From NCBI GenBank assembly GCA_903831585.1, contig CAIKYE010000215.1, positions 1 to 6,387 of the forward strand: DNA of 6,387 nt, given 5' to 3'. Source of the stretch: an uncultured Micrococcales bacterium. Its GTDB lineage: Bacteria; Actinomycetota; Actinomycetes; Actinomycetales; Microbacteriaceae. A program made the translations under genes and the position numbers. Below, piece after piece: positions 1-6,383 of the stretch. Below the pieces are notes generated by a model. The model was not told where the DNA came from. It did no database searches and saw nothing but the letters and a program-made list of their open reading frames with translations. The first letter of the stretch is position 1, and the number at the start of each line of letters is the position of its first letter.

Positions 1-892
1 CTCGATTTCGGACCTGAACCTGAACTGGGGACCGAGCCAGGGTGTCGCGAGTGACTTCACAACCATTGATCGAACCTCTCCTGTGTTCAGTTTTGACCCG
101 ACGTTGACGTCGGCAACCGACCCGTCTTTCAATCTCACAGCTTCGGTTAGTGAGCAGGTGCAATTGGTCGATGCACTGATGTCTCCGACGCTAAGCGGCA
201 ACGGTTGTTCGCTTTCGGGCATCATCGTCACGCCACAGAATTACGTGTTTGCCATCACCAGTTGTTTCGCGGGTGCCGATGCCCAGGTGACGATCTATGC
301 AAACAGCTACAAAGATGCCACCGGCAATCTCGGCCCATCTCAGAATGTCGTGAGCCAGATCGTGAAGGTGCAGTCTGCCTTACTTCCGTTGCCGACTTCT
401 TCGCCGAGTCCGACGTCGACCCCAACGACGTCCGCTAGTCCGCTGCCTCTTGCCAGCCCTACCCCGACGGTCAGTCCAACACCAGAGGTTACGGTTGCGG
501 CCCCAGCAGTCACCTTGCCCCCGATTGAGCCGCCACAGCCGCCCGCACCTGAGCTGCCCGAACTAAGCCCAGAAGCCGAGGCGGTTGTGCCAATGGCCCC
601 GATTGCCAGCATTAGAGCTGTTGAGTCAGCAGCAAGTTTCGAGCTCGTTGTGCCACCCGTGCCACAAAGAACCAGCTCTGTCACCCAGACCCAACCGATT
701 CAACCCGAGACTCTGACCAACCCTGTGCCAGCGCCAAAGACTGCATTGGTTGCCAGGGCGAACGCACCGGCTGCGAACCCCAGTTGGGTTATGCCGGCGG
801 CAGCCGTGGTTGCGGCGGTTTTTGGAGCAGTCGCCGGAGCGTTGATTGTGCGAAGCAGGTTGTCGCGAAAACAGAGGCTGAGAGTTGCCTAG
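1..892 (+). CDS. C-terminal part of a membrane-anchored surface protein with Ig-like region and Pro/Ser/Thr stalk (5' truncated)
   Basis: The reading frame is open to the left edge (first full codon at position 2), so the gene starts outside the window; the GTG at 83 is probably an internal valine. 296 residues are visible. Residues about 1-125 read like a bacterial Ig-like or adhesin repeat: beta-rich, with ATDPSFNLTASVSE and a late KDATGNLGPS segment, and two cysteines (about 69 and 88) that could form a disulfide. Residues about 126-258 are a low-complexity stalk rich in Pro, Ser, Thr, Ala and Val, typical of wall-spanning linkers. Residues about 262-283 (nt 785-850) form one hydrophobic helix, followed by the basic tail RSRLSRKQRLRVA. 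This gives an outside stalk with a membrane anchor at the C terminus. I see no LPXTG sortase motif. The role could be adhesion or envelope structure; the ligand is unknown. Its TAG stop overlaps the purU stop on the other strand. Confidence 0.8.
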   Translation, partial: SISDLNLNWGPSQGVASDFTTIDRTSPVFSFDPTLTSATDPSFNLTASVSEQVQLVDALMSPTLSGNGCSLSGIIVTPQNYVFAITSCFAGADAQVTIYANSYKDATGNLGPSQNVVSQIVKVQSALLPLPTSSPSPTSTPTTSASPLPLASPTPTVSPTPEVTVAAPAVTLPPIEPPQPPAPELPELSPEAEAVVPMAPIASIRAVESAASFELVVPPVPQRTSSVTQTQPIQPETLTNPVPAPKTALVARANAPAANPSWVMPAAAVVAAVFGAVAGALIVRSRLSRKQRLRVA

Positions 893-1746
893 CTGAAGAT
901 GACTGTGCGTTCGCCGTCGAGCAGAATGCGGTGCTCGGCGAACCAGAGAACGGCCTGAGTCAATGTTTTTGATTCAACGTCTTGACCGATTGAGACTAGA
1001 CGATTCTTAGACGCAGAGTGCTCGACTCGAACAACGTTCTGTTCGATGATCGGGCCCTCGTCGAGGTCGCTGGTTACGAAGTGGGCGGTTGCTCCGATTA
1101 GCTTCACACCTCGAGCGTGAGCCTGGGCGTATGGGTTTGCGCCTTTGAAGCCAGGCAAGAAAGAGTGGTGAATGTTGATGATCTTGCCTGCGAATTCATC
1201 GCAGAACTCCGGCGACAAGACCTGCATGAATCGAGCTAGAACAATCAGCTCAATGCCGGCCGACTTGATGTAGGTGCGCAGCATTTGTTCGAATGCGCGT
1301 TTGTCGCCTTCGCTCTTGATTGTGTGAGTCTCGAAAGCGAGGCCATAGAACTCGGCAAGCGGAGCCAACTCTGCGTGGTTGCCGAAAACGGTTTCAATTT
1401 CAATCGGAAGCTGACCTGAACGTTGACGAAAGAGCATGTCGTTAATGCAGTGCGCCGCCTTAGACACCAAGACCAGAGTCTTCATCTTGCGACCGACAGT
1501 GTCTAGGGTCCACTGCATTGAATACTTAGCGGCGATTGGCTTGATGGCTTCCTCGAAAGCGTCTCGGCTGATGGCCGATTCGATCTGCAGGCGCATGAAG
1601 AAGCGGCCTGTGTCTAGCGAGGTGTATTGGTGCGACTCGGTGATGTTTCCGTTGGCTGCCACAATCGCCCCCGAGATGGCGTGAACGATGCCTGGGCGGT
1701 CTTCACAGGCGAGGGTAAGCACCCAGTGTTCGGTGGCTAGAGTCAT
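889..1746 (-). CDS. purU: Formyltetrahydrofolate deformylase
   Basis: This cytoplasmic enzyme hydrolyses 10-formyl-THF to formate and THF. In enterobacteria it balances one-carbon units and supplies formate for PurT. The product has 285 residues, the normal family length. Residues about 7-82 are an N-terminal ACT domain (CEDRPGIVHAISGAI; ESHQY), the usual regulatory part. Residues about 88-285 are the formyltransferase-fold domain: VLVSKAAHC at 92-100, LARFMQVLSP at 170-179, INIHHSFLPGFKGANPY at 190-206 and TSDLDEGPIIEQ at 225-236. By alignment with PurN the catalytic triad is N191, H193 and D229, all present. The ACT domain separates it from PurN, which lacks one. The ATG at 1744-1746 lacks a good Shine-Dalgarno sequence; a -10-like TAAACT lies 7 nt upstream. 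A small membrane protein gene lies 35 nt upstream on the same strand and may be cotranscribed. The 3' end overlaps the stop of the convergent surface-protein gene. Confidence 0.95.
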   Translation of the reverse strand: MTLATEHWVLTLACEDRPGIVHAISGAIVAANGNITESHQYTSLDTGRFFMRLQIESAISRDAFEEAIKPIAAKYSMQWTLDTVGRKMKTLVLVSKAAHCINDMLFRQRSGQLPIEIETVFGNHAELAPLAEFYGLAFETHTIKSEGDKRAFEQMLRTYIKSAGIELIVLARFMQVLSPEFCDEFAGKIINIHHSFLPGFKGANPYAQAHARGVKLIGATAHFVTSDLDEGPIIEQNVVRVEHSASKNRLVSIGQDVESKTLTQAVLWFAEHRILLDGERTVIFS

Positions 1747-1781
1747 GAGCCTAAGTTTAAGCCGTGGGGCTAGCCAAACGA

Positions 1782-1904
1782 CTAGTCGAGCGTTTCGTCG
1801 CGGTCTAGTCGGCGCTGCTCAACAATGCGAATTGTGATGAAAACGCCTAATCCGAGGCCGGCGACAATCATCGCAACCCCAATGATTAGTGGCAAGTTAG
1901 CCAT
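1782..1904 (-). CDS. Small single-pass membrane protein, 40 residues, unknown function
   Basis: I do not recognise a named family. The 40-residue product starts MANLPLIIGVAMIV and has one hydrophobic segment at about residues 4-25, rich in Gly (GLGLG at 16-20), Ile and Val. It is followed by a strongly charged tail, EQRRLDRDETLD. By the positive-inside rule the tail would face the cytoplasm and the short N terminus would face out. The start is chosen because AGGG (1911-1914) lies 6 nt upstream, the best ribosome binding site in the window. An ATG two codons earlier (1908-1910) abuts this AGGG and is less likely. The TAG stop is at 1782-1784, 35 nt before purU on the same strand, so the two could share a transcript. 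Support for a real gene is the binding site, the clean helix-plus-charged-tail design, and its fit in a gap otherwise too long for this compact region. It could instead be a chance ORF, but the composition makes that less likely. Confidence 0.65.
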   Translation of the reverse strand: MANLPLIIGVAMIVAGLGLGVFITIRIVEQRRLDRDETLD

Positions 1905-1910
1905 GTTCAT

Positions 1911-1914
1911 CCCT
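1911..1914 (-). promoter_or_regulatory. Ribosome binding site of the small membrane protein gene
   Basis: On the - strand AGGG lies 6 nt before the ATG at 1902-1904. It decides between two in-frame ATGs, because it sits directly against the upstream one (1908-1910) and could not serve it well. Confidence 0.5.
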
Positions 1915-1944
1915 ATTTCCAGTCAGCGCCCCATCCGAGCTTTT

Positions 1945-1960
1945 GTTCATACTAACGAAC
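1945..1960. repeat. Inverted repeat GTTC-N8-GAAC
   Basis: GTTC at 1945-1948 and GAAC at 1957-1960 are complementary arms around an 8-nt centre, with T-rich and A-rich flanks on either side. On the - strand the centre holds TAGTAT (1949-1954), a possible -10 for the small membrane protein gene, though no good -35 is visible. It may be an operator over that promoter. The arms are short, so chance is possible. Confidence 0.3.
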
Positions 1961-1970
1961 ATAAAAAGGC

Positions 1971-1995
1971 ATTCGGCTATAAGGACATGCCGAAT
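1971..1995. repeat. Perfect 7-bp inverted repeat, ATTCGGC / GCCGAAT
   Basis: ATTCGGC at 1971-1977 and GCCGAAT at 1989-1995 are perfect complements across an 11-nt spacer. The centre-to-centre distance is 18 bp, close to two helical turns, which suits a dimeric regulator. As RNA it would be a stem-loop. Its TTCGGC core recurs at 2017 and 2041. Confidence 0.5.
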
Positions 1996-1997
1996 AA

Positions 1998-2020
1998 CGA
2001 AATTGTCCGGGCAATGTTCG
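1998..2020. repeat. Imperfect inverted repeat CGAAATTG / CAATGTTCG
   Basis: CGAAATTG at 1998-2005 pairs with CAATGTTCG at 2012-2020, with one bulged G at 2016. The 6-nt centre TCCGGG can extend the pairing by a T-G wobble and CC/GG, so the inner part is a near-palindrome at 2002-2015. It lies about 50-70 bp upstream of the glyA start and is a candidate operator or an RNA hairpin, depending on where transcription begins. Confidence 0.45.
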
Positions 2021-2041
2021 GCTGTCCCCAGAGAGCGGGTT

Positions 2042-2053
2042 TCGGCTGGCCGA
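2042..2053. repeat. Short dyad TCGGC-TG-GCCGA next to the glyA -10
   Basis: TCGGC at 2042-2046 and GCCGA at 2049-2053 are perfect complements around TG. It ends 5 bp before the proposed -10 box at 2059-2064, so a protein bound here would cover the -35/-10 spacer of the glyA promoter. The loop is too short for a good RNA hairpin, which favours a DNA site. Confidence 0.4.
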
Positions 2054-2058
2054 GCGGG

Positions 2059-2064
2059 TAAAAT
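2059..2064 (+). promoter_or_regulatory. Candidate -10 box of glyA, probably giving a leaderless transcript
   Basis: TAAAAT ends 6 nt before the glyA ATG, so transcription would start at or within a base or two of the ATG. No Shine-Dalgarno sequence precedes the ATG, which agrees with a leaderless mRNA, a common arrangement in Actinobacteria. No good TTGACA-like -35 is visible at the usual distance, so the promoter may depend on an activator. Confidence 0.45.
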
Positions 2065-2070
2065 TGCCTA

Positions 2071-3357
2071 ATGACCAGCTCAAAATTGCCCTCTTCTTTC
2101 AATGCTCCGCTGTCTGAAACCGACCCAGAAATTGCGGCTGTGTTGCAGGGCGAGCTAGACCGCCAACGCAACTTTCTAGAGATGATCGCAAGCGAGAACT
2201 TCGTTTCACGCAGCGTTCTCGAGGCTCAGGGTTCTGTGCTGACCAACAAGTATGCAGAGGGTTACCCGGGCAAGCGCTACTACGGTGGTTGCGAAGTTGT
2301 TGACGTTGCCGAAAACCTAGCGCGCGATCGCGCAAAGGTGCTCTTCGGTGCAGAGCACGCAAACGTTCAGCCACACTCGGGTGCTTCTGCAAACGCAGCA
2401 GTCTTGATGGCGTTGGCAAAACCAGGTGACCGCATTCTCGGTCTCGAACTTGCACACGGTGGTCACCTAACTCACGGAATGCGCTTGAACTTCTCGGGCA
2501 AAATGTATGAAGCTCACGCCTACGAGTTGAACCCAGAAACTTTCTTGATCGACATGGATATCGTTCGCCAGCGTGCGCACGAAGTTAAGCCTGCGGTTTT
2601 GATTGCCGGATGGTCTGCCTATTCACGTCACCTCGACTTCGCAGAGTTCCGCAAGATTGCAGACGAAGTTGGCGCAAAGCTTTGGGTCGACATGGCTCAC
2701 TTCGCAGGTTTGGTTGCGGCAGGTTTGCACCCGTCACCGGTTCCATACGCAGATGTGATTTCAACAACCGTACACAAGACTCTTGCCGGCCCTCGCTCAG
2801 GTCTGATTCTCTGCAAAGAGGAATACGCCAAGAAGATTGACTCGGCAGTGTTCCCTGGTCAGCAGGGTGGCCCGTTGATGCACGTTATCGCCGCCAAGGC
2901 AGTGGCTTTCAAGGCCGCTCTAGGCCCAGAGTTCAAAGACCGTCAGCAGCGCACCCTCGACGGAGCCCGCATAATTGCTGAGCGTTTGACCCAGGCCGAT
3001 GTTGCCGGCAACGGCGTATCGGTATTGACCGGAGGCACCGAGGTGCACCTGGTGCTTGTCGATCTTCGCAACGCACCAATCGACGGCAAGACCGCAGAAG
3101 ACCTTCTGCACGAGGTCGGCATCACCGTGAACCGCAACTCGGTTCCGAACGACCCACGCCCACCGATGGTTACCTCGGGTGTTCGCATCGGAACTCCAGC
3201 TCTCGCAACCCGCGGATTCGCAACCGAAGAGTTCACCGAAGTAGCCGACATCATCGCCGGTGTACTTTTGCCAAACCCAGACATCGCAGCTCTCAAGGCT
3301 CGCGTTGCCAAGTTGACCGAAGCTTTTCCGCTTTACCCGAATCTAGAGAACTGGTAA
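2071..3357 (+). CDS. glyA: Serine hydroxymethyltransferase
   Basis: This cytoplasmic PLP enzyme converts serine and THF to glycine and 5,10-methylene-THF, the main entry of one-carbon units. The 428-residue length is typical for bacterial GlyA. The N-terminal segment [20 protein letters not shown] leads into [11 protein letters not shown] (36-46), [18 protein letters not shown] (58-75) and the substrate/THF region QPHSGASAN (100-108). [10 protein letters not shown] at 205-214 carries D207, which contacts the PLP ring, and H210. [14 protein letters not shown] (231-244) contains the Schiff-base lysine K236. The C-terminal domain has [12 protein letters not shown] and [15 protein letters not shown]. 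All key residues are present. The ATG at 2071 matches the family N terminus and follows a -10-like box directly. folD begins 10 nt after the stop, so the two are likely one operon. Control probably runs through the inverted repeats at 1945-2053. Confidence 0.98.
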   Translation: MTSSKLPSSFNAPLSETDPEIAAVLQGELDRQRNFLEMIASENFVSRSVLEAQGSVLTNKYAEGYPGKRYYGGCEVVDVAENLARDRAKVLFGAEHANVQPHSGASANAAVLMALAKPGDRILGLELAHGGHLTHGMRLNFSGKMYEAHAYELNPETFLIDMDIVRQRAHEVKPAVLIAGWSAYSRHLDFAEFRKIADEVGAKLWVDMAHFAGLVAAGLHPSPVPYADVISTTVHKTLAGPRSGLILCKEEYAKKIDSAVFPGQQGGPLMHVIAAKAVAFKAALGPEFKDRQQRTLDGARIIAERLTQADVAGNGVSVLTGGTEVHLVLVDLRNAPIDGKTAEDLLHEVGITVNRNSVPNDPRPPMVTSGVRIGTPALATRGFATEEFTEVADIIAGVLLPNPDIAALKARVAKLTEAFPLYPNLENW

Positions 3358-3367
3358 AACCAAACCT

Positions 3368-4228
3368 ATGACCGCAATTAAGCTCGACGGTCGCGCAACT
3401 GCTACGGCAATCAAAGCCGAACTGGCAACGCGTGTAATCGAACTTAAGCAGCGTGGCATTACTCCAGGTCTAGGAACACTCTTGATTGGCGACGACGCCG
3501 GTTCACACAAATACGTCGCCGGCAAACATCGCGACTGCGATCAAGTCGGCGTGCACTCTGTTCGCATCGACATGAAAGCAAGCTCTTCGGCAGCAGACAT
3601 TCGAGCTGCAATTCGCGATCTAAATGATGCTCGTGATGTCACCGGATACATCATTCAGTTACCTCTGCCAATCGGCATCGACGCACTCGAAATGCTTGAA
3701 CTGATGGACCCAGCCAAAGACGCAGACGGTTTGCATCCGATAAACCTCGGTCGTTTGGTGCTCGGAGTTTCTGGCGAGCTGACTTCGCCACTGCCCTGCA
3801 CACCCGCCGGCATTGTTGAGTTGCTGCGTCGCTACGACGTTCCAACCAAAGGCGCTGAGGTTGCGGTTATTGGGCGCGGCATCACCGTCGGCCGCCCTCT
3901 CGGTTTGCTCATGTCTCGCAAGGGCATCGACTCAACCGTCACCCTCTTGCACTCGGCCTCAAAAGACATTGCCGAGTCGGTTCGCCGCGCAGACATCGTG
4001 GTTGCTGCCCTCGGGGTTGCCCACTTCGTTCAGCCCGACTGGATCAAGCCCGGCGCTGCCGTTCTAGACGTTGGCGTTACCCGAGTTGATGGCGGCTCAA
4101 CCCTTGCCGGTGACATTCACCCAGACGTCGCCTCGGTTGCCGGATGGCTCTCACCAAACCCAGGTGGCGTTGGCCCAATGACCCGTGCGATGCTGGTCAA
4201 AAACGTGGTTGAGGCTGCGGGCTGCTAA
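3368..4228 (+). CDS. folD: Bifunctional methylenetetrahydrofolate dehydrogenase / methenyltetrahydrofolate cyclohydrolase
   Basis: This cytoplasmic enzyme oxidises 5,10-methylene-THF to methenyl-THF with NADP(+) and hydrolyses it to 10-formyl-THF, linking GlyA to purine and formyl-Met synthesis. The 286-residue length is normal. The catalytic domain shows KYVAGK (48-53; Y49 and the general base K53), GYIIQLPLP (93-101; Q97) and [14 protein letters not shown] (117-130; D120). [11 protein letters not shown] (143-153) leads into the Rossmann domain with [11 protein letters not shown] at 167-177; GRG in place of the common GRS is usual in Actinobacteria. The C-terminal [10 protein letters not shown] (263-272) is intact. 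It follows glyA by 10 nt with no Shine-Dalgarno sequence, so expression probably depends on glyA translation or readthrough, although TAAAAC over the glyA stop could be a weak -10. The TAA stop overlaps the stop of the convergent dioxygenase gene by 4 nt. Confidence 0.97.
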   Translation: MTAIKLDGRATATAIKAELATRVIELKQRGITPGLGTLLIGDDAGSHKYVAGKHRDCDQVGVHSVRIDMKASSSAADIRAAIRDLNDARDVTGYIIQLPLPIGIDALEMLELMDPAKDADGLHPINLGRLVLGVSGELTSPLPCTPAGIVELLRRYDVPTKGAEVAVIGRGITVGRPLGLLMSRKGIDSTVTLLHSASKDIAESVRRADIVVAALGVAHFVQPDWIKPGAAVLDVGVTRVDGGSTLAGDIHPDVASVAGWLSPNPGGVGPMTRAMLVKNVVEAAGC

Positions 4229-5058
4229 AAGCGAGACCGAATAGCCCAAAGGTCAGGAAACACCGACCTGAACAGGGTTGAGCTCAGATAGCCAACACCC
4301 GAAGAGCCGCCAGACCCCATCTTGTGCCCAATGGTTCGCTCGACCATCTTCACGTGGCGATAGCGCCACTCCTGCAGGCCTTCATCTAGGTCAACGAGTC
4401 GCTCGCAGATGGCCGCGGCATCAGGGTCATTGCGGTGAACATCGAGCAACATGTCTTGCACGCCCTCGTGGGCTTCATAACTCACTGATACGTCTCTCTG
4501 CAAAACCTCGCCGGGCACGGTGTGACCGCGAGAGGCCAGGTAGCGAAGGGCACTATCCCAGAGAGAAGACCTGTTCATTGCTGACTCAACTCTTGCTCGA
4601 GCCGGCGAGCCCTCGATGAGGTGCTCGGCCATGCCCATGCCGGTGTGTTTCTCTGCACCCGCACCAGCCTGATCGCGTCGACCGAGCACTGCCTCGAGCT
4701 CGCGAAACTGTGCTGACTGAAAACCGCTCGATGACTGAAGACGTCCCCGAAAGGTGTTGAACTGAAGAGGAGTCATTGTCTCGAGAATGTCGAGCTGACC
4801 GACGCAAGTTTTCATGATGGTTCGCACACGACCCAGAATCGCGAGCGAGCGGTGAGTGTCGCCGTGCTCGAGCGTGCGCTGCAACTCGGCAATCTCGTGC
4901 AGAATCTGTTTGAACCACAACTCGTAAGTTTGATGAATCACGATGAACAGCATCTCGTCGTGTTCGCCGTCGCTCTCGGGTTGCTGCAACTCGAGCAGCT
5001 CATCGACCTTCAGATAGCTGATATAAGTAATCGCTTTTTCGTTTTGCTGGTCTGGCAT
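4225..5058 (-). CDS. kynA: Tryptophan 2,3-dioxygenase
   Basis: This cytoplasmic haem enzyme opens the indole ring of L-tryptophan with O2 to give N-formylkynurenine, the first step of the kynurenine pathway. The 277-residue length fits bacterial [19 protein letters not shown] (10-25) is the family N terminus. [14 protein letters not shown] (38-51) carries the distal histidine H42 and F38. [19 protein letters not shown] (97-115) carries R104, which by alignment with the Xanthomonas enzyme (R117) binds the substrate carboxylate. [15 protein letters not shown] (230-244) carries the proximal haem ligand H235. The following loop is GSGGSSG, where most members have GTGGSSG, so S249 replaces the Thr that contacts the substrate amino group. 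The gene is the second in an operon: its ATG overlaps the kynU TAA stop (TAATG), which implies translational coupling. A weak GGAAG lies 12 nt upstream. IDO is excluded by the SGFQS and WRYRH motifs. Confidence 0.97.
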   Translation of the reverse strand: MPDQQNEKAITYISYLKVDELLELQQPESDGEHDEMLFIVIHQTYELWFKQILHEIAELQRTLEHGDTHRSLAILGRVRTIMKTCVGQLDILETMTPLQFNTFRGRLQSSSGFQSAQFRELEAVLGRRDQAGAGAEKHTGMGMAEHLIEGSPARARVESAMNRSSLWDSALRYLASRGHTVPGEVLQRDVSVSYEAHEGVQDMLLDVHRNDPDAAAICERLVDLDEGLQEWRYRHVKMVERTIGHKMGSGGSSGVGYLSSTLFRSVFPDLWAIRSRF

Positions 5059-6383
5059 TAGGTCACGCGGCTTCCGTTGTCGTCAATCTTTAGGTAGTCA
5101 CGTTTAGCTACCGAATCTCGGATTCGCGCCATGCCATCCCAGACCTCGGTGAAAGAGGTTGGCAGAGGAGCGATGGCAAGGCGAATGGAGTCTGGTGTGC
5201 GATAGTCGGGAACCACGTTTGCATACTTGCGCAAAGCTGCGGCGATGCGTTTCGCCTCTGGGTGACCGATTGTGATGTGGCCGCCGCGCTGGTTTGCATC
5301 GCGCTTGGTCAGCAGGGTGAAGCCGAGCGGGGCAAGCCAGGCGTCGAACAGCGCAATCATCATGTCGGTGCCGATGGCAGCTTTGGCGGCGATGTTCTTG
5401 ATGCCTGCCTCTTCGATCATCGAATAAGAGGTCTTCACGCAGCGAAGGCCCATGATGCTCGGGCTGGCAATCTGAAAGCCCCGAATCTGCTGGTTTGGTT
5501 CGAAGAAGGGACCCATCGAGAACTGGTCGTCTTGGGCGAACCAACCCTGAATAGGAACGCGCAGTTCGCTCTGAACGCTCTTCGAAACATAGAGCCAGGC
5601 AGGTGAACCAGGGCCCGAGTTGCCGTATTTATAGGTGCAACCGACCGCGAGGTCGACGCCCCAGTCGTCGAACTGAATGTCGATTGCGCCGGCTGCGTGC
5701 GAGGCATCCCACACAACCAAGCCGCCGTGGCTTCGAACCAAATCGGTGATTGCCTTCACCTGTGGGCGCGAACCCGAGCGGTAGTGAATGACCTGAAGTG
5801 TGACGAGGGCAACATCGTCGTTCATGAATGGTTCGAGAATCTCGGGAGTGATCATTTCGCAGTCGGCATCAACGTCGACAGAGCCGGGGCCACCCATGCC
5901 GTCGTTGTTGAGCGTAATGAGGTTCAAGCCAAACTGCTCGGCGATGCCGGCGAGAATGTAGCGGTCGGTCGGAAAGTTAGCAGCGTCGATGATGACGGTC
6001 TTGCGACCCGGACGTGCCTTGATTGCCGCAACGCAGAGTTGATAGAAGTTGACCGAGGTTGTGTCGCAAACCAGAACCTGTCCGGCAGCGGCACCGAGGG
6101 TTGCGCGACCTAGAAGGTCACCGGTTGGTTGAGCTTCATCGATCCAGTGCGACCAACCATCGACCAGCTCGTGACCCCACTCGCGAACCATGAACTCTGT
6201 GACGGCTGCAACGGTTGCCCGCGGCAAGCGCCCTAGCGAATTGCCATCTAGGTAGCACATGTTCGGGTCGGTGAGGAGGCACTGCGACTTGTAGTTCGCT
6301 AACCCGTCTTGGGCGTCTAGCTTTTCGGCTGTTTCACGAATGGTAGGGTCGCCATAATCGGCGAGCGACTTCGATGTGCTCAT
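5058..6383 (-). CDS. kynU: Kynureninase (PLP-dependent), divergent form
   Basis: It cleaves L-kynurenine to anthranilate and L-alanine (3-hydroxykynurenine to 3-hydroxyanthranilate in some members) in the cytoplasm. It has 441 residues, slightly longer than many bacterial forms. CYLDGNSLG (43-51) is the N-terminal family motif, FPTDRY (137-142) matches the conserved FPSD, WDASHAAG (225-232) holds the PLP-contacting D226 and H229, and CTYKYGNSGPGSPAWLYV (249-266) contains Y251 and the Schiff-base lysine K252. Several usually firm positions differ: WFAQ (281-284) for WFGH, IASPSI (305-310) for GTPPI or SNPPI, and APLPTSF (405-411) for PLYNSF. The fold and catalytic lysine are intact, so it is probably active. 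The next gene, the dioxygenase, supports the assignment. The ATG at 6381-6383 fits the usual N terminus, but only 4 nt of upstream sequence are present, so the promoter and any better start cannot be judged. Confidence 0.92.
   Translation of the reverse strand: MSTSKSLADYGDPTIRETAEKLDAQDGLANYKSQCLLTDPNMCYLDGNSLGRLPRATVAAVTEFMVREWGHELVDGWSHWIDEAQPTGDLLGRATLGAAAGQVLVCDTTSVNFYQLCVAAIKARPGRKTVIIDAANFPTDRYILAGIAEQFGLNLITLNNDGMGGPGSVDVDADCEMITPEILEPFMNDDVALVTLQVIHYRSGSRPQVKAITDLVRSHGGLVVWDASHAAGAIDIQFDDWGVDLAVGCTYKYGNSGPGSPAWLYVSKSVQSELRVPIQGWFAQDDQFSMGPFFEPNQQIRGFQIASPSIMGLRCVKTSYSMIEEAGIKNIAAKAAIGTDMMIALFDAWLAPLGFTLLTKRDANQRGGHITIGHPEAKRIAAALRKYANVVPDYRTPDSIRLAIAPLPTSFTEVWDGMARIRDSVAKRDYLKIDDNGSRVT

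Noticed and set aside
340..684. Open frame on the - strand opposite the surface-protein stalk, Gly/Ser/Val rich
   Set aside because: It is the mirror of the Pro/Ser/Thr-rich codons on the + strand; it has no domain-like sequence and lies wholly inside a better gene.
889..1746. PurN (glycinamide ribonucleotide formyltransferase) instead of PurU
   Set aside because: The N-terminal ACT domain and the INIHHSFLPGFKGANPY and DLDEGPIIEQ signatures are those of PurU.
1825..2061. Open frame of 78 codons on the + strand before glyA
   Set aside because: It overlaps the small membrane protein gene and the repeat region, has no ribosome binding site, and its composition does not look like a protein.
1905..2070. 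THF or glycine riboswitch upstream of glyA
   Set aside because: Hairpins can be drawn, but I recognise no conserved core of either riboswitch class, and the -10-like box next to the ATG leaves no leader for that start site.
1977..2171. Open frame on the - strand across the glyA start
   Set aside because: It runs antisense into the conserved N terminus of GlyA and shows no recognisable protein features.
2943..3311. Open frame of 122 codons on the - strand inside glyA
   Set aside because: Antisense shadow of a strongly codon-biased gene; rich in Arg, Ser and Thr with no motif.
4229..4260. Intrinsic terminator between folD and the dioxygenase gene
   Set aside because: The stops overlap and no GC-rich hairpin followed by a T run is visible on either strand at the junction.
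5697..6113. Open frame of 138 codons on the + strand inside kynU
   Set aside because: It lies opposite conserved kynureninase motifs and is a typical shadow frame with no start signal.
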